Shown here piece after piece: positions 36,865 to 49,158 of a stretch of DNA of 64,000 nucleotides; position 1 is the stretch's first letter, and each line of letters begins with the position of its first letter. Under the pieces are notes generated by a model. The model had not been told where the DNA came from, ran no database searches, and saw only the letters and a list, made by a program, of their open reading frames with translations. A program made the position numbers and the translations under genes. The stretch is from the NCBI GenBank assembly GCA_963556195.1, contig CAUVYP010001208.1:1-64000 (forward strand). Reading direction: 5' to 3'. The DNA comes from Sepiola atlantica (Eukaryota > Mollusca > Cephalopoda > Sepiida > Sepiolidae).

Positions 36865-38728
36865 CAAAATTTAGCGCGTTTTAAAGTTGATATCGCTTTT
36901 GTTTATAACTTCCACATTTATTCGAATTGTGCAACGAAACTTTGTACAGATTAGCGGAGTCACATTTTCTACTGAAGTACCAAGTTTCAGAAGTGCAGCT
37001 CTTGTACTGCCGGAGATATGTCGATACAAACTGAATACGCAAAACATCAACAAAATTTAGCGCGTTTTAAAGTTGATATCGCTTTTGTTTATAACTTCCA
37101 CATTTATTCGAATTGTGCAACGAAACTTTGTACAGATTAGCGGAGTCACATTTTCTACTGAAGTACCAAGTTTCAGAAGTGCAGCTCTTGTACTGCCGGA
37201 GATATGTCGATACAAACTGAATACGCAAAACATCAACAAAATTTAGCGCGTTTTAAAGTTGATATCGCTTTTGTTTATAACTTCCACATTTATTCGAATT
37301 GTGCAACGAAACTTTGCAGACAGTCGCGGATAGGCCTTTTCTACTGAAGTACCAAGTTTCAGAAGTGCAGCTCTTGTACTGCCGGAGATATGTCGATACA
37401 AACTGAATACGCAAAACATCAACAAAATTTAGCGCGTTTGAAAGTTGATATCGCTTTTGTTTATAACTTCCACATTTATTCGAATTGTGCAACGAAACTT
37501 TGCAGACAGTCGCGGAGTCACATGTTCTACTGAAGAACCAAGTTTCAGAAGTGCAGCTCTTGTACTGCCGGAGATATGTCGATACAAACTGAATACGCAA
37601 AACATCAACAAAATTTAGCGCGTTTTAAAGTTGATATCGCTTTTGTTTATAACTTCCACATTTATTCGAATTGTGCAACGAAACTTTGCACAGATTAGCG
37701 GAGTCACATTTTCTACTGAAGTACCAAGTTTCAGAAGTGCAGCTCTTGTACTGCCGGAGATATGTCGATACAAACTGAATACGCAAAAAACATCAACAAA
37801 ATTTAGCGCGTTTTAAAGTTGATATCGCTTTTGTTTATAACTTCCACATTTATTCGAATTGTGCAACGAAACTTTGTACAGATTAGCGGAGTCACATTTT
37901 CTACTGAAGTACCAAGTTTCAGAAGTGCAGCTCTTGTACTGCCGGAGATATGTCGATACAAACTGAATACGCAAAACATCAACAAAATTTAGCGCGTTTT
38001 AAAGTTGATATCGCTTTTGTTTATAACTTCCACATTTATTCGAATTGTGCAACGAAACTTTGTACAGATTAGCGGAGTCAAATTTTCTACTGAAGTACCA
38101 AGTTTCAGAAGTGCAGCTCTTGTACTGCCGGAGATATGTCGATACAAACTGAATACGCAAAACATCAACAAAATTTAGCGCGTTTTAAAGTTGATATCGC
38201 TTTTGTTTATAACTTCCACATTTATTCGAATTGTGCAACGAAACTTTGCAGACAGTCGCGGATAGGCCTTTTCTACTGAAGTACCAAGTTTCAGAAGTGC
38301 AGCTCTTGTACTGCCGGAGATATGTCGATACAAACTGAATACGCAAAACATCAACAAAATTTAGCGCGTTTGAAAGTTGATATCGCTTTTGTTTATAACT
38401 TCCACATTTATTCGAATTGTGCAACGAAACTTTGCAGACAGTCGCGGAGTCACATGTTCTACTGAAGAACCAAGTTTCAGAAGTGCAGCTCTTGTACTGC
38501 CGGAGATATGTCGATACAAACTGAATACGCAAAACATCAACAAAATTTAGCGCGTTTTAAAGTTGATATCGCTTTTGTTTATAACTTCCACATTTATTCG
38601 AATTGTGCAACGAAACTTTGCACAGATTAGCGGAGTCACATTTTCTACTGAAGTACCAAGTTTCAGAAGTGCAGCTCTTGTACTGCCGGAGATATGTCGA
38701 TACAAACTGAATACGCAAAACATCAACA
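36865..38728 (+). repeat. 932-bp tandem pair
   Basis: 36865-37796 repeats as 37797-38728 (offset 932, five monomers plus 2 bases). Order: two monomers with 'gtacagattagcggag', then B, then one with 'gtttgaaag' and 'gaagaacc' (37534, 38466), then an A monomer. The first unit ends with the +2 'gcaaaaaacatc' (37784); the second ends in an ordinary junction. A private 'gtcaaattttc' is at 38079. Confidence 0.85.
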
Positions 38729-40031
38729 AAATTTAGCGCGTTTTAAAGTTGATATCGCTTTTGTTTATAACTTCCACATTTATTCGAATTGTGCAACGAA
38801 ACTTTGCAGACAGTCGCGGATAGGCCTTTTCTACTGAAGTACCAAGTTTCAGAAGTGCAGCTCTTGTACTGCCGGAGATATGTCGATACAAACTGAATAC
38901 GCAAAACATCAACAAAATTAAGCGCGTTTTAAAGTTGATATCGCTATTGTTTATAACTTCCACATTTATTCGAATTGTGCAACGAAACTTTGCACAGATT
39001 AGCGGAGTCACATTTTCTACTGAAGTACCAAGTTTCAGAAGTGCAGCTCTTGTACTGCCGGAGATATGTCGATACAAACTGAATACGCAAAAAACATCAA
39101 CAAAATTTAGTGCGATTTAAAGTTGATATCGCTTTTGTTTATAACTTCACTATTCTTTAGAATTGTGCAACGAAACTTTGCAGAGATAAGCGGAGTCACT
39201 TGCTCTACTGAAGTACCAAGTTTCAGAAGTGCAGCTCTTTTACTGCCGGAGATATGTCGATACAAACTGAATACGCAAAACATCGACAAAATTTAGCGCG
39301 TTTTAAAGTTGATATCGCTTTTGTTTATAACTTCCACATTTATTCGAATTGTGCAACGAAACTTTGCACAGATTAGCGGAGTCACATTTTCTACTGAAGT
39401 ACTAAGTTTCAGAAGTGCAGCTCTTGTACTGCCGGAGATATGTCGATACAAACTGAATACGCAAAACATCGACAAAATTTAGCGCGTTTTAAAGTTGATA
39501 TCGCTTTTGTTTATAACTTCCACATTTATTCGAATTGTGCAACGAAACTTTGCACAGATTAGCGGAGTCACATTTTCTACTGAAGTACCAAGTTTCAGAA
39601 GTGCAGCTCTTGTACTGCCGGAGATATGTCGATACAAACTGAATACGCAAAACATCAACAAAATTTAGCGCGTTTTAAAGTTGATATCGCTTTTGTTTAT
39701 AACTTCCACATTTATTCGAATTGTGCAACGAAACTTTGCAGACAGTCGCGGAGGCAAATTTTCTACTGAAGTACCAAGTTTCAGAAGTGCAGCTCTTGTA
39801 CTGCCGGAGATATGTCGATACAAACTGAATACGCAAAACATCAACAAAATTTAGCGCGTTTTAAAGTTGATATCGCTTTTGTTTATAAACTTCCACATTT
39901 ATTCGAATTGTGCAACGAAACTTTGCAGACAGTCGCGGAGGCACATTTTCTACTGAAGTACCAAGTTTCAGAAGTGCAGCTCTTGTACTGCCGGAGATAT
40001 GTCGATACAAACTGAATACGCAAAACATCAA
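38729..40031 (+). repeat. Block L2b: B, 'aattaagcg', F, 'gtactaag', A and C tag monomers
   Basis: This repeats the order seen at 1863-3167 and 9130-10248. 37797-40031 as a whole is copied at 46924-49158 (offset 9127). The F monomer at 39101 has 'gctctactgaag' where the left-hand F copies at 2237, 4472, 7827, 9504 and 11739 have 'gctctactgtag', so this F lineage is closest to the one at 48228. Ends with the 'ggcaaattttc' and 'tataaacttcc' pair. Confidence 0.8.
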
Positions 40032-41892
40032 CAAAATTTAGCGCGTTTTAAAGTTGATATCGCTTTTGTTTATAACTTCCACATTTATTCGAATTGTGCA
40101 ACGAAACTTTGTAGACAGTCGCGGATAGGCCTTTTCTACTGAAGTACCAAGTTTCAGAAGTGCAGCTCTTGTACTGCCGGAGATATGTCGATACAAACTG
40201 AATACGCAAAACATCAACAAAATTTAGCGCGTTTTAAAGTTGATATCGCTTTTGCTTATAACTTCCACATTTATTCGAATTGTGCAACGAAACTTTGCAG
40301 ACCGTCGCGGAGACACACGTTCTACTGAAGTACCAAGTTTCAGAAGTGCAGCTCTTGTACTGCCGGAGATATGTCGATACAAACTGAATACGCAAAACAT
40401 CAACAAAATTTAGCGCGTTTTAAAGTTGATATCGCTTTTGTTTATAACTTCCACATTTATTCGAATTGTGCAACAAAACTTTGCACAGATTAGCGGAGTC
40501 ACATTTTCTACTGAAGTACCAAGTTTCAGAAGTGCAGCTCTTGTACTGCCGGAGATATGTCGATACAAACTGAATACGCAAAACATCAACAATTTAGCGC
40601 GTTTTAAAGTTGATATCGCTATTGTTTATAACTTCCACATTTATTCGAATTGTGCAACGAAACTTTGCAGACAGTCGCGGAGACACATGTTCTACTGAAG
40701 TACCAAGTTTCAGAAGTGCAGCTCTTGTACTGCCGGAGATATGTCGATACAAACTGAATACGCAAAACATCAACAAAATTTAGCGCGTTTTAAAGTTGAT
40801 ATCGCTTTTGTTTATAACTTCCACATTTATTCGAATTGTGCAACGAAACTTTGTAGACAGTCGCGGATAGGCCTTTTCTACTGAAGTACCAAGTTTCAGA
40901 AGTGCAGCTCTTGTACTGCCGGAGATATGTCGATACAAACTGAATACGCAAAACATCAACAAAATTTAGCGCGTTTTAAAGTTGATATCGCTTTTGCTTA
41001 TAACTTTCACATTTATTCGAATTGTGCAACGAAACTTTGCACAGATTAGCGGAGTCACATGTTCTACTGAAGTACCAAGTTTCAGAAGTGCAGCTCTTGT
41101 ACTGCCGGAGATATGTCGATACAAACTGAATACGCAAAACATCAAAAAAATTTAGCGCGTTTTAAAGTTGATATCGCTTTTGTTTATTATAACTTCCACA
41201 TTTATTCGAATTGTGCAACGAAACTTTGCAGACAGTCGCGGATAGGCCTTTTCTACTGAAGTACCAAGTTTCAGAAGTGCAGCTCTTGTACTGCCGGAGA
41301 TATGTCGATACAAACTGAATACGCAAATCATCAACAAAATTTAGCGCGTTTTAAAGTTGATATCGCTATTGTTTATAACTTCCACATTTATTCGAATTGT
41401 GCAACGAAACTTTGCAGACAGTCGCGGAGACACATGTTCTACTGAAGTACCAAGTTTCAGAAGTGCAGCTCTTGTACTGCCGGAGATATGTCGATACAAA
41501 CTGAATACGCAAAACATCAACAAAATTTAGCGCGTTTTAAAGTTGATATCGCTTTTGTTTATAACTTCCACATTTATTCGAATTGTGCAACGAAACTTTG
41601 TAGACAGTCGCGGATAGGCCTTTTCTACTGAAGTACCAAGTTTCAGAAGTGCAGCTCTTGTACTGCCGGAGATATGTCGATACAAACTGAATACGCAAAA
41701 CATCAACAAAATTTAGCGCGTTTTAAAGTTGATATCGCTTTTGTTTATAACTTCCACATTTATTCGAATTGTGCAACGAAACTTTGCACAGATTAGCGGA
41801 GTCACATTTTCTACTAAAGTACTAAGTTTCAGAAGTGCAGCTCTTGTACTGCCGGAGATATGTCGATACAAACTGAATACGCAAAACATCGA
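40032..41892 (+). repeat. Block L2c: copy of 33696-35556 (offset 6336)
   Basis: Carries the same private variants in order: 'gtagacagtcgcggatagg', E with 'gcttataac', 'gtgcaacaaaac', the 2-base deletion at 40585, 'gcttataactttcac' (40995), 'catcaaaaaaattt' (41140), the +3 'gtttattataac' (41183) and 'gcaaatcatc' (41325). It sits directly after the C tag pair, so the L2a block was inserted or re-amplified behind L2b. Confidence 0.82.
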
Positions 41893-44800
41893 CAAAATTT
41901 AGCGCGTTTTAAAGTTGATATCGCTTTTGTTAATAACTTCCACATTTATTCGAATTGTGCAACGAAACTTTGCACAGATTAGCGGAGTCACTCACATTTT
42001 CTACTGAAGTACCAAGTTTCAGAAGTGCAGCTCTTGTACTGCCGGAGATATGTCGATACAAACTGAATACGCAAAACATCAACAAAATTTAGCGCGTTTT
42101 AAAGTTGATATCGCTTTTGTTTATAACTTCCACATTTATTCGAATTGTGCAACGAAACTTTGCAGACAGTCGCGGATAGGCCTTTTCTACTGAAGTACCA
42201 AGTATCAGAAGTGCAGCTCTTGTACTGCCGGAGATATGTCGATACAAACTGAATACGCAAAACATCAACAAAATTTAGCGCGTTTTAAAGTTGATATCGC
42301 TATTGTTTATAACTTCCACATTTATTCGAATTGTGCAACGAAACTTTGCAGACAGTCGCGGAGACACATGTTCTACTGAAGTACCAAGTTTCAGAAGTGC
42401 AGCTCTTGTACTGCCGGAGATATGTCGATACAAACTGAATACGCAAAACATCAACAAAATTTAGCGCGTTTTAAAGTTGATATCGCTTTTGTTTATAACT
42501 TCCACATTTATTCGAATTGTGCAACGAAACTTTGCACAGATTAGCGGAGTCACATTTTCTACTGAAGTACCAAGTTTCAGAAGTGCAGCTCTTGTACTGC
42601 CGGAGATATGTCGATACAAACTGAATACGCAAAACATCAACAAAATTTAGCGAGTTTTAAAGTTGATATCGCTTTTGTTTATAACTTCCACATTTATTCG
42701 AATTGTGCAACGAAACTTTGCAGACAGTCGCGGAGTCACATGTTCTACTGAAGTACCAAGTTTCAGAAGTGCAGCTCTTGTACTGCCGGAGATATGTCGA
42801 TACAAACTGAATACGCAAAACATCAACAAAATTTAGCGCGTTTTAAAGTTGATATCGCTTTTGTTTATAACTTCCACATTTATTCGAATTGTGCAACGAA
42901 ACTTTGTACAGATTAGCGGAGTCACATTTTCTACTGAAGTACCAAGTTTCAGAAGTGCAGCTCTTGTACTGCCGGAGATATGTCGATACAAACTGAATAC
43001 GCAAAACATCAACAAAATTTAGCGCGTTTTAAAGTTGATATCGCTTTTGTTTATAACTTCCACATTTATTCGAATTGTGCAACGAAACTTTGCAGACAGT
43101 CGCGGATAGGCCTTTTCTACTGAAGTACCAAGTTTCAGAAGTGCAGCTCTTGTACTGCCGGAGATATGTCGATACAAACTGAATACGCAAAACATCAACA
43201 AAATTTAGCGCGTTTGAAAGTTGATATCGCTTTTGTTTATAACTTCCACATTTATTCGAATTGTGCAACGAAACTTTGCAGACAGTCGCGGAGTCACATG
43301 TTCTACTGAAGAACCAAGTTTCAGAAGTGCAGCTCTTGTACTGCCGGAGATATGTCGATACAAACTGAATACGCAAAACATCAACAAAATTTAGCGCGTT
43401 TTAAAGTTGATATCGCTTTTGTTTATAACTTCCACATTTATTCGAATTGTGCAACGAAACTTTGCACAGATTAGCGGAGTCACATTTTCTACTGAAGTAC
43501 CAAGTTTCAGAAGTGCAGCTCTTGTACTGCCGGAGATATGTCGATACAAACTGAATACGCAAAACATCAACAAAATTAAGCGCGTTTTAAAGTTGATATC
43601 GCTATTGTTTATAACTTCCACATTTATTCGAATTGTGCAACGAAACTTTGCAGAGATAAGCGGAGTCACTTGCTCTACTGAAGTACCAAGTTTCAGAAGT
43701 GCAGCTCTTTTACTGCCGGAGATATGTCGATACAAACTGAATACGCAAAACATCGACAAAATTTAGCGCGTTTTAAAGTTGATATCGCTTTTGTTTATAA
43801 CTTCCACATTTATTCGAATTGTGCAACGAAACTTTGCACAGATTAGCGGAGTCACATTTTCTACTGAAGTACTAAGTTTCAGAAGTGCAGCTCTTGTACT
43901 GCCGGAGATATGTCGATACAAACTGAATACGCAAAACATCGACAAAATTTAGCGCGTTTTAAAGTTGATATCGCTTTTGTTTATAACTTCCACATTTATT
44001 CGAATTGTGCAACGAAACTTTGCACAGATTAGCGGAGTCACATTTTCTACTGAAGTACCAAGTTTCAGAAGTGCAGCTCTTGTACTGCCGGAGATATGTC
44101 GATACAAACTGAATACGCAAAACATCGACAAAATTTAGCGCGTTTTAAAGTTGATATCGCTTTTGTTAATAACTTCCACATTTATTCGAATTGTGCAACG
44201 AAACTTTGCACAGATTAGCGGAGTCACTCACATTTTCTACTGAAGTACCAAGTTTCAGAAGTGCAGCTCTTGTACTGCCGGAGATATGTCGATACAAACT
44301 GAATACGCAAAACATCAACAAAATTTAGCGCGTTTTAAAGTTGATATCGCTTTTGTTTATAACTTCCACATTTATTCGAATTGTGCAACGAAACTTTGCA
44401 GACAGTCGCGGATAGGCCTTTTCTACTGAAGTACCAAGTATCAGAAGTGCAGCTCTTGTACTGCCGGAGATATGTCGATACAAACTGAATACGCAAAACA
44501 TCAACAAAATTTAGCGCGTTTTAAAGTTGATATCGCTATTGTTTATAACTTCCACATTTATTCGAATTGTGCAACGAAACTTTGCAGACAGTCGCGGAGA
44601 CACATGTTCTACTGAAGTACCAAGTTTCAGAAGTGCAGCTCTTGTACTGCCGGAGATATGTCGATACAAACTGAATACGCAAAACATCAACAAAATTTAG
44701 CGCGTTTTAAAGTTGATATCGCTTTTGTTTATAACTTCCACATTTATTCGAATTGTGCAACGAAACTTTGCACAGATTAGCGGAGTCACATTTTCTACTG

Positions 44801-46364
44801 AAGTACCAAGTTTCAGAAGTGCAGCTCTTGTACTGCCGGAGATATGTCGATACAAACTGAATACGCAAAACATCAACAAAATTTAGCGAGTTTTAAAGTT
44901 GATATCGCTTTTGTTTATAACTTCCACATTTATTCGAATTGTGCAACGAAACTTTGCAGACAGTCGCGGAGTCACATGTTCTACTGAAGTACCAAGTTTC
45001 AGAAGTGCAGCTCTTGTACTGCCGGAGATATGTCGATACAAACTGAATACGCAAAACATCAACAAAATTTAGCGCGTTTTAAAGTTGATATCGCTTTTGT
45101 TTATAACTTCCACATTTATTCGAATTGTGCAACGAAACTTTGTACAGATTAGCGGAGTCACATTTTCTACTGAAGTACCAAGTTTCAGAAGTGCAGCTCT
45201 TGTACTGCCGGAGATATGTCGATACAAACTGAATACGCAAAACATCAACAAAATTTAGCGCGTTTTAAAGTTGATATCGCTTTTGTTTATAACTTCCACA
45301 TTTATTCGAATTGTGCAACGAAACTTTGCAGACAGTCGCGGATAGGCCTTTTCTACTGAAGTACCAAGTTTCAGAAGTGCAGCTCTTGTACTGCCGGAGA
45401 TATGTCGATACAAACTGAATACGCAAAACATCAACAAAATTTAGCGCGTTTGAAAGTTGATATCGCTTTTGTTTATAACTTCCACATTTATTCGAATTGT
45501 GCAACGAAACTTTGCAGACAGTCGCGGAGTCACATGTTCTACTGAAGAACCAAGTTTCAGAAGTGCAGCTCTTGTACTGCCGGAGATATGTCGATACAAA
45601 CTGAATACGCAAAACATCAACAAAATTTAGCGCGTTTTAAAGTTGATATCGCTTTTGTTTATAACTTCCACATTTATTCGAATTGTGCAACGAAACTTTG
45701 CACAGATTAGCGGAGTCACATTTTCTACTGAAGTACCAAGTTTCAGAAGTGCAGCTCTTGTACTGCCGGAGATATGTCGATACAAACTGAATACGCAAAA
45801 CATCAACAAAATTAAGCGCGTTTTAAAGTTGATATCGCTATTGTTTATAACTTCCACATTTATTCGAATTGTGCAACGAAACTTTGCAGAGATAAGCGGA
45901 GTCACTTGCTCTACTGAAGTACCAAGTTTCAGAAGTGCAGCTCTTTTACTGCCGGAGATATGTCGATACAAACTGAATACGCAAAACATCGACAAAATTT
46001 AGCGCGTTTTAAAGTTGATATCGCTTTTGTTTATAACTTCCACATTTATTCGAATTGTGCAACGAAACTTTGCACAGATTAGCGGAGTCACATTTTCTAC
46101 TGAAGTACTAAGTTTCAGAAGTGCAGCTCTTGTACTGCCGGAGATATGTCGATACAAACTGAATACGCAAAACATCGACAAAATTTAGCGCGTTTTAAAG
46201 TTGATATCGCTTTTGTTTATAACTTCCACATTTATTCGAATTGTGCAACGAAACTTTGCACAGATTAGCGGAGTCACATTTTCTACTGAAGTACCAAGTT
46301 TCAGAAGTGCAGCTCTTGTACTGCCGGAGATATGTCGATACAAACTGAATACGCAAAACATCAA
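41893..46364 (+). repeat. 2236-bp tandem pair
   Basis: 41893-44128 repeats as 44129-46364 (offset 2236, 12 monomers plus 4 bases). Each unit opens with the 190-bp 'gttaataac'/'gtcactcacatt' monomer. It then has 'aagtatcag' B, a 'gctattg' D monomer, A, 'gcgagttttaaag' D, 'gtacagattag' A, B, the 'gtttgaaag'/'gaagaacc' monomer, A, a chimeric F-like monomer, the 'gtactaag' monomer and an A monomer. The last junction differs: 'catcgac' at 44122 against 'catcaac' at 46358. Confidence 0.87.
43571..43756 (+). repeat. Chimeric monomer: 'aattaagcg' front half, F back half
   Basis: The front has 'aattaagcg' (at the boundary), 'gctattg' and the ordinary 'cacatttattcgaattg'. The back has the F cassette 'cagagataagcggag', 'tcacttgctc' and 'cagctcttttactg'. 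At 38915-39286 these halves belong to two adjacent monomers. The breakpoint lies between 'cacatttattcg' and 'agagataag', in the shared 'aattgtgcaacgaaactttgc' stretch. The second copy is at 45807-45992. Confidence 0.8.
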
Positions 46365-49158
46365 CAAAATTTAGCGCGTTTTAAAGTTGATATCGCTTTT
46401 GTTTATAACTTCCACATTTATTCGAATTGTGCAACGAAACTTTGCAGACAGTCGCGGAGGCAAATTTTCTACTGAAGTACCAAGTTTCAGAAGTGCAGCT
46501 CTTGTACTGCCGGAGATATGTCGATACAAACTGAATACGCAAAACATCAACAAAATTTAGCGCGTTTTAAAGTTGATATCGCTTTTGTTTATAAACTTCC
46601 ACATTTATTCGAATTGTGCAACGAAACTTTGCAGACAGTCGCGGAGGCACATTTTCTACTGAAGTACCAAGTTTCAGAAGTGCAGCTCTTGTACTGCCGG
46701 AGATATGTCGATACAAACTGAATACGCAAAACATCAACAAAATTTAGCGCGTTTTAAAGTTGATATCGCTTTTGTTTATAACTTCCACATTTATTCGAAT
46801 TGTGCAACGAAACTTTGCACAGATTAGCGGAGTCACATGTTCTACTGAAGTACCAAGTTTCAGAAGTGCAGCTCTTGTACTGCCGGAGATATGTCGATAC
46901 AAACTGAATACGCAAAACATCAACAAAATTTAGCGCGTTTTAAAGTTGATATCGCTTTTGTTTATAACTTCCACATTTATTCGAATTGTGCAACGAAACT
47001 TTGTACAGATTAGCGGAGTCACATTTTCTACTGAAGTACCAAGTTTCAGAAGTGCAGCTCTTGTACTGCCGGAGATATGTCGATACAAACTGAATACGCA
47101 AAACATCAACAAAATTTAGCGCGTTTTAAAGTTGATATCGCTTTTGTTTATAACTTCCACATTTATTCGAATTGTGCAACGAAACTTTGTACAGATTAGC
47201 GGAGTCACATTTTCTACTGAAGTACCAAGTTTCAGAAGTGCAGCTCTTGTACTGCCGGAGATATGTCGATACAAACTGAATACGCAAAACATCAACAAAA
47301 TTTAGCGCGTTTTAAAGTTGATATCGCTTTTGTTTATAACTTCCACATTTATTCGAATTGTGCAACGAAACTTTGCAGACAGTCGCGGATAGGCCTTTTC
47401 TACTGAAGTACCAAGTTTCAGAAGTGCAGCTCTTGTACTGCCGGAGATATGTCGATACAAACTGAATACGCAAAACATCAACAAAATTTAGCGCGTTTGA
47501 AAGTTGATATCGCTTTTGTTTATAACTTCCACATTTATTCGAATTGTGCAACGAAACTTTGCAGACAGTCGCGGAGTCACATGTTCTACTGAAGAACCAA
47601 GTTTCAGAAGTGCAGCTCTTGTACTGCCGGAGATATGTCGATACAAACTGAATACGCAAAACATCAACAAAATTTAGCGCGTTTTAAAGTTGATATCGCT
47701 TTTGTTTATAACTTCCACATTTATTCGAATTGTGCAACGAAACTTTGCACAGATTAGCGGAGTCACATTTTCTACTGAAGTACCAAGTTTCAGAAGTGCA
47801 GCTCTTGTACTGCCGGAGATATGTCGATACAAACTGAATACGCAAAACATCAACAAAATTTAGCGCGTTTTAAAGTTGATATCGCTTTTGTTTATAACTT
47901 CCACATTTATTCGAATTGTGCAACGAAACTTTGCAGACAGTCGCGGATAGGCCTTTTCTACTGAAGTACCAAGTTTCAGAAGTGCAGCTCTTGTACTGCC
48001 GGAGATATGTCGATACAAACTGAATACGCAAAACATCAACAAAATTAAGCGCGTTTTAAAGTTGATATCGCTATTGTTTATAACTTCCACATTTATTCGA
48101 ATTGTGCAACGAAACTTTGCACAGATTAGCGGAGTCACATTTTCTACTGAAGTACCAAGTTTCAGAAGTGCAGCTCTTGTACTGCCGGAGATATGTCGAT
48201 ACAAACTGAATACGCAAAAAACATCAACAAAATTTAGTGCGATTTAAAGTTGATATCGCTTTTGTTTATAACTTCACTATTCTTTAGAATTGTGCAACGA
48301 AACTTTGCAGAGATAAGCGGAGTCACTTGCTCTACTGAAGTACCAAGTTTCAGAAGTGCAGCTCTTTTACTGCCGGAGATATGTCGATACAAACTGAATA
48401 CGCAAAACATCGACAAAATTTAGCGCGTTTTAAAGTTGATATCGCTTTTGTTTATAACTTCCACATTTATTCGAATTGTGCAACGAAACTTTGCACAGAT
48501 TAGCGGAGTCACATTTTCTACTGAAGTACTAAGTTTAAGAAGTGCAGCTCTTGTACTGCCGGAGATATGTCGATACAAACTGAATACGCAAAACATCGAC
48601 AAAATTTAGCGCGTTTTAAAGTTGATATCGCTTTTGTTTATAACTTCCACATTTATTCGAATTGTGCAACGAAACTTTGCACAGATTAGCGGAGTCACAT
48701 TTTCTACTGAAGTACCAAGTTTCAGAAGTGCAGCTCTTGTACTGCCGGAGATATGTCGATACAAACTGAATACGCAAAACATCAACAAAATTTAGCGCGT
48801 TTTAAAGTTGATATCGCTTTTGTTTATAACTTCCACATTTATTCGAATTGTGCAACGAAACTTTGCAGACAGTCGCGGAGGCAAATTTTCTACTGAAGTA
48901 CCAAGTTTCAGAAGTGCAGCTCTTGTACTGCCGGAGATATGTCGATACAAACTGAATACGCAAAACATCAACAAAATTTAGCGCGTTTTAAAGTTGATAT
49001 CGCTTTTGTTTATAAACTTCCACATTTATTCGAATTGTGCAACGAAACTTTGCAGACAGTCGCGGAGGCACATTTTCTACTGAAGTACCAAGTTTCAGAA
49101 GTGCAGCTCTTGTACTGCCGGAGATATGTCGATACAAACTGAATACGCAAAACATCAA
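46365..49158 (+). repeat. Block L2d: C tag pair, then copy of 37797-40031
   Basis: 46365-46737 is the 'ggcaaattttc'/'tataaacttcc' pair, followed by one A monomer. 46924-49158 then matches 37797-40031 at offset 9127, and from 47296 the block also matches 10807 onward at offset 36489. Private change: 'aagtttaag' at 48535. Three copies of the C tag pair (39659, 46365, 48786) bracket the nested duplications in the right half. Confidence 0.82.
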
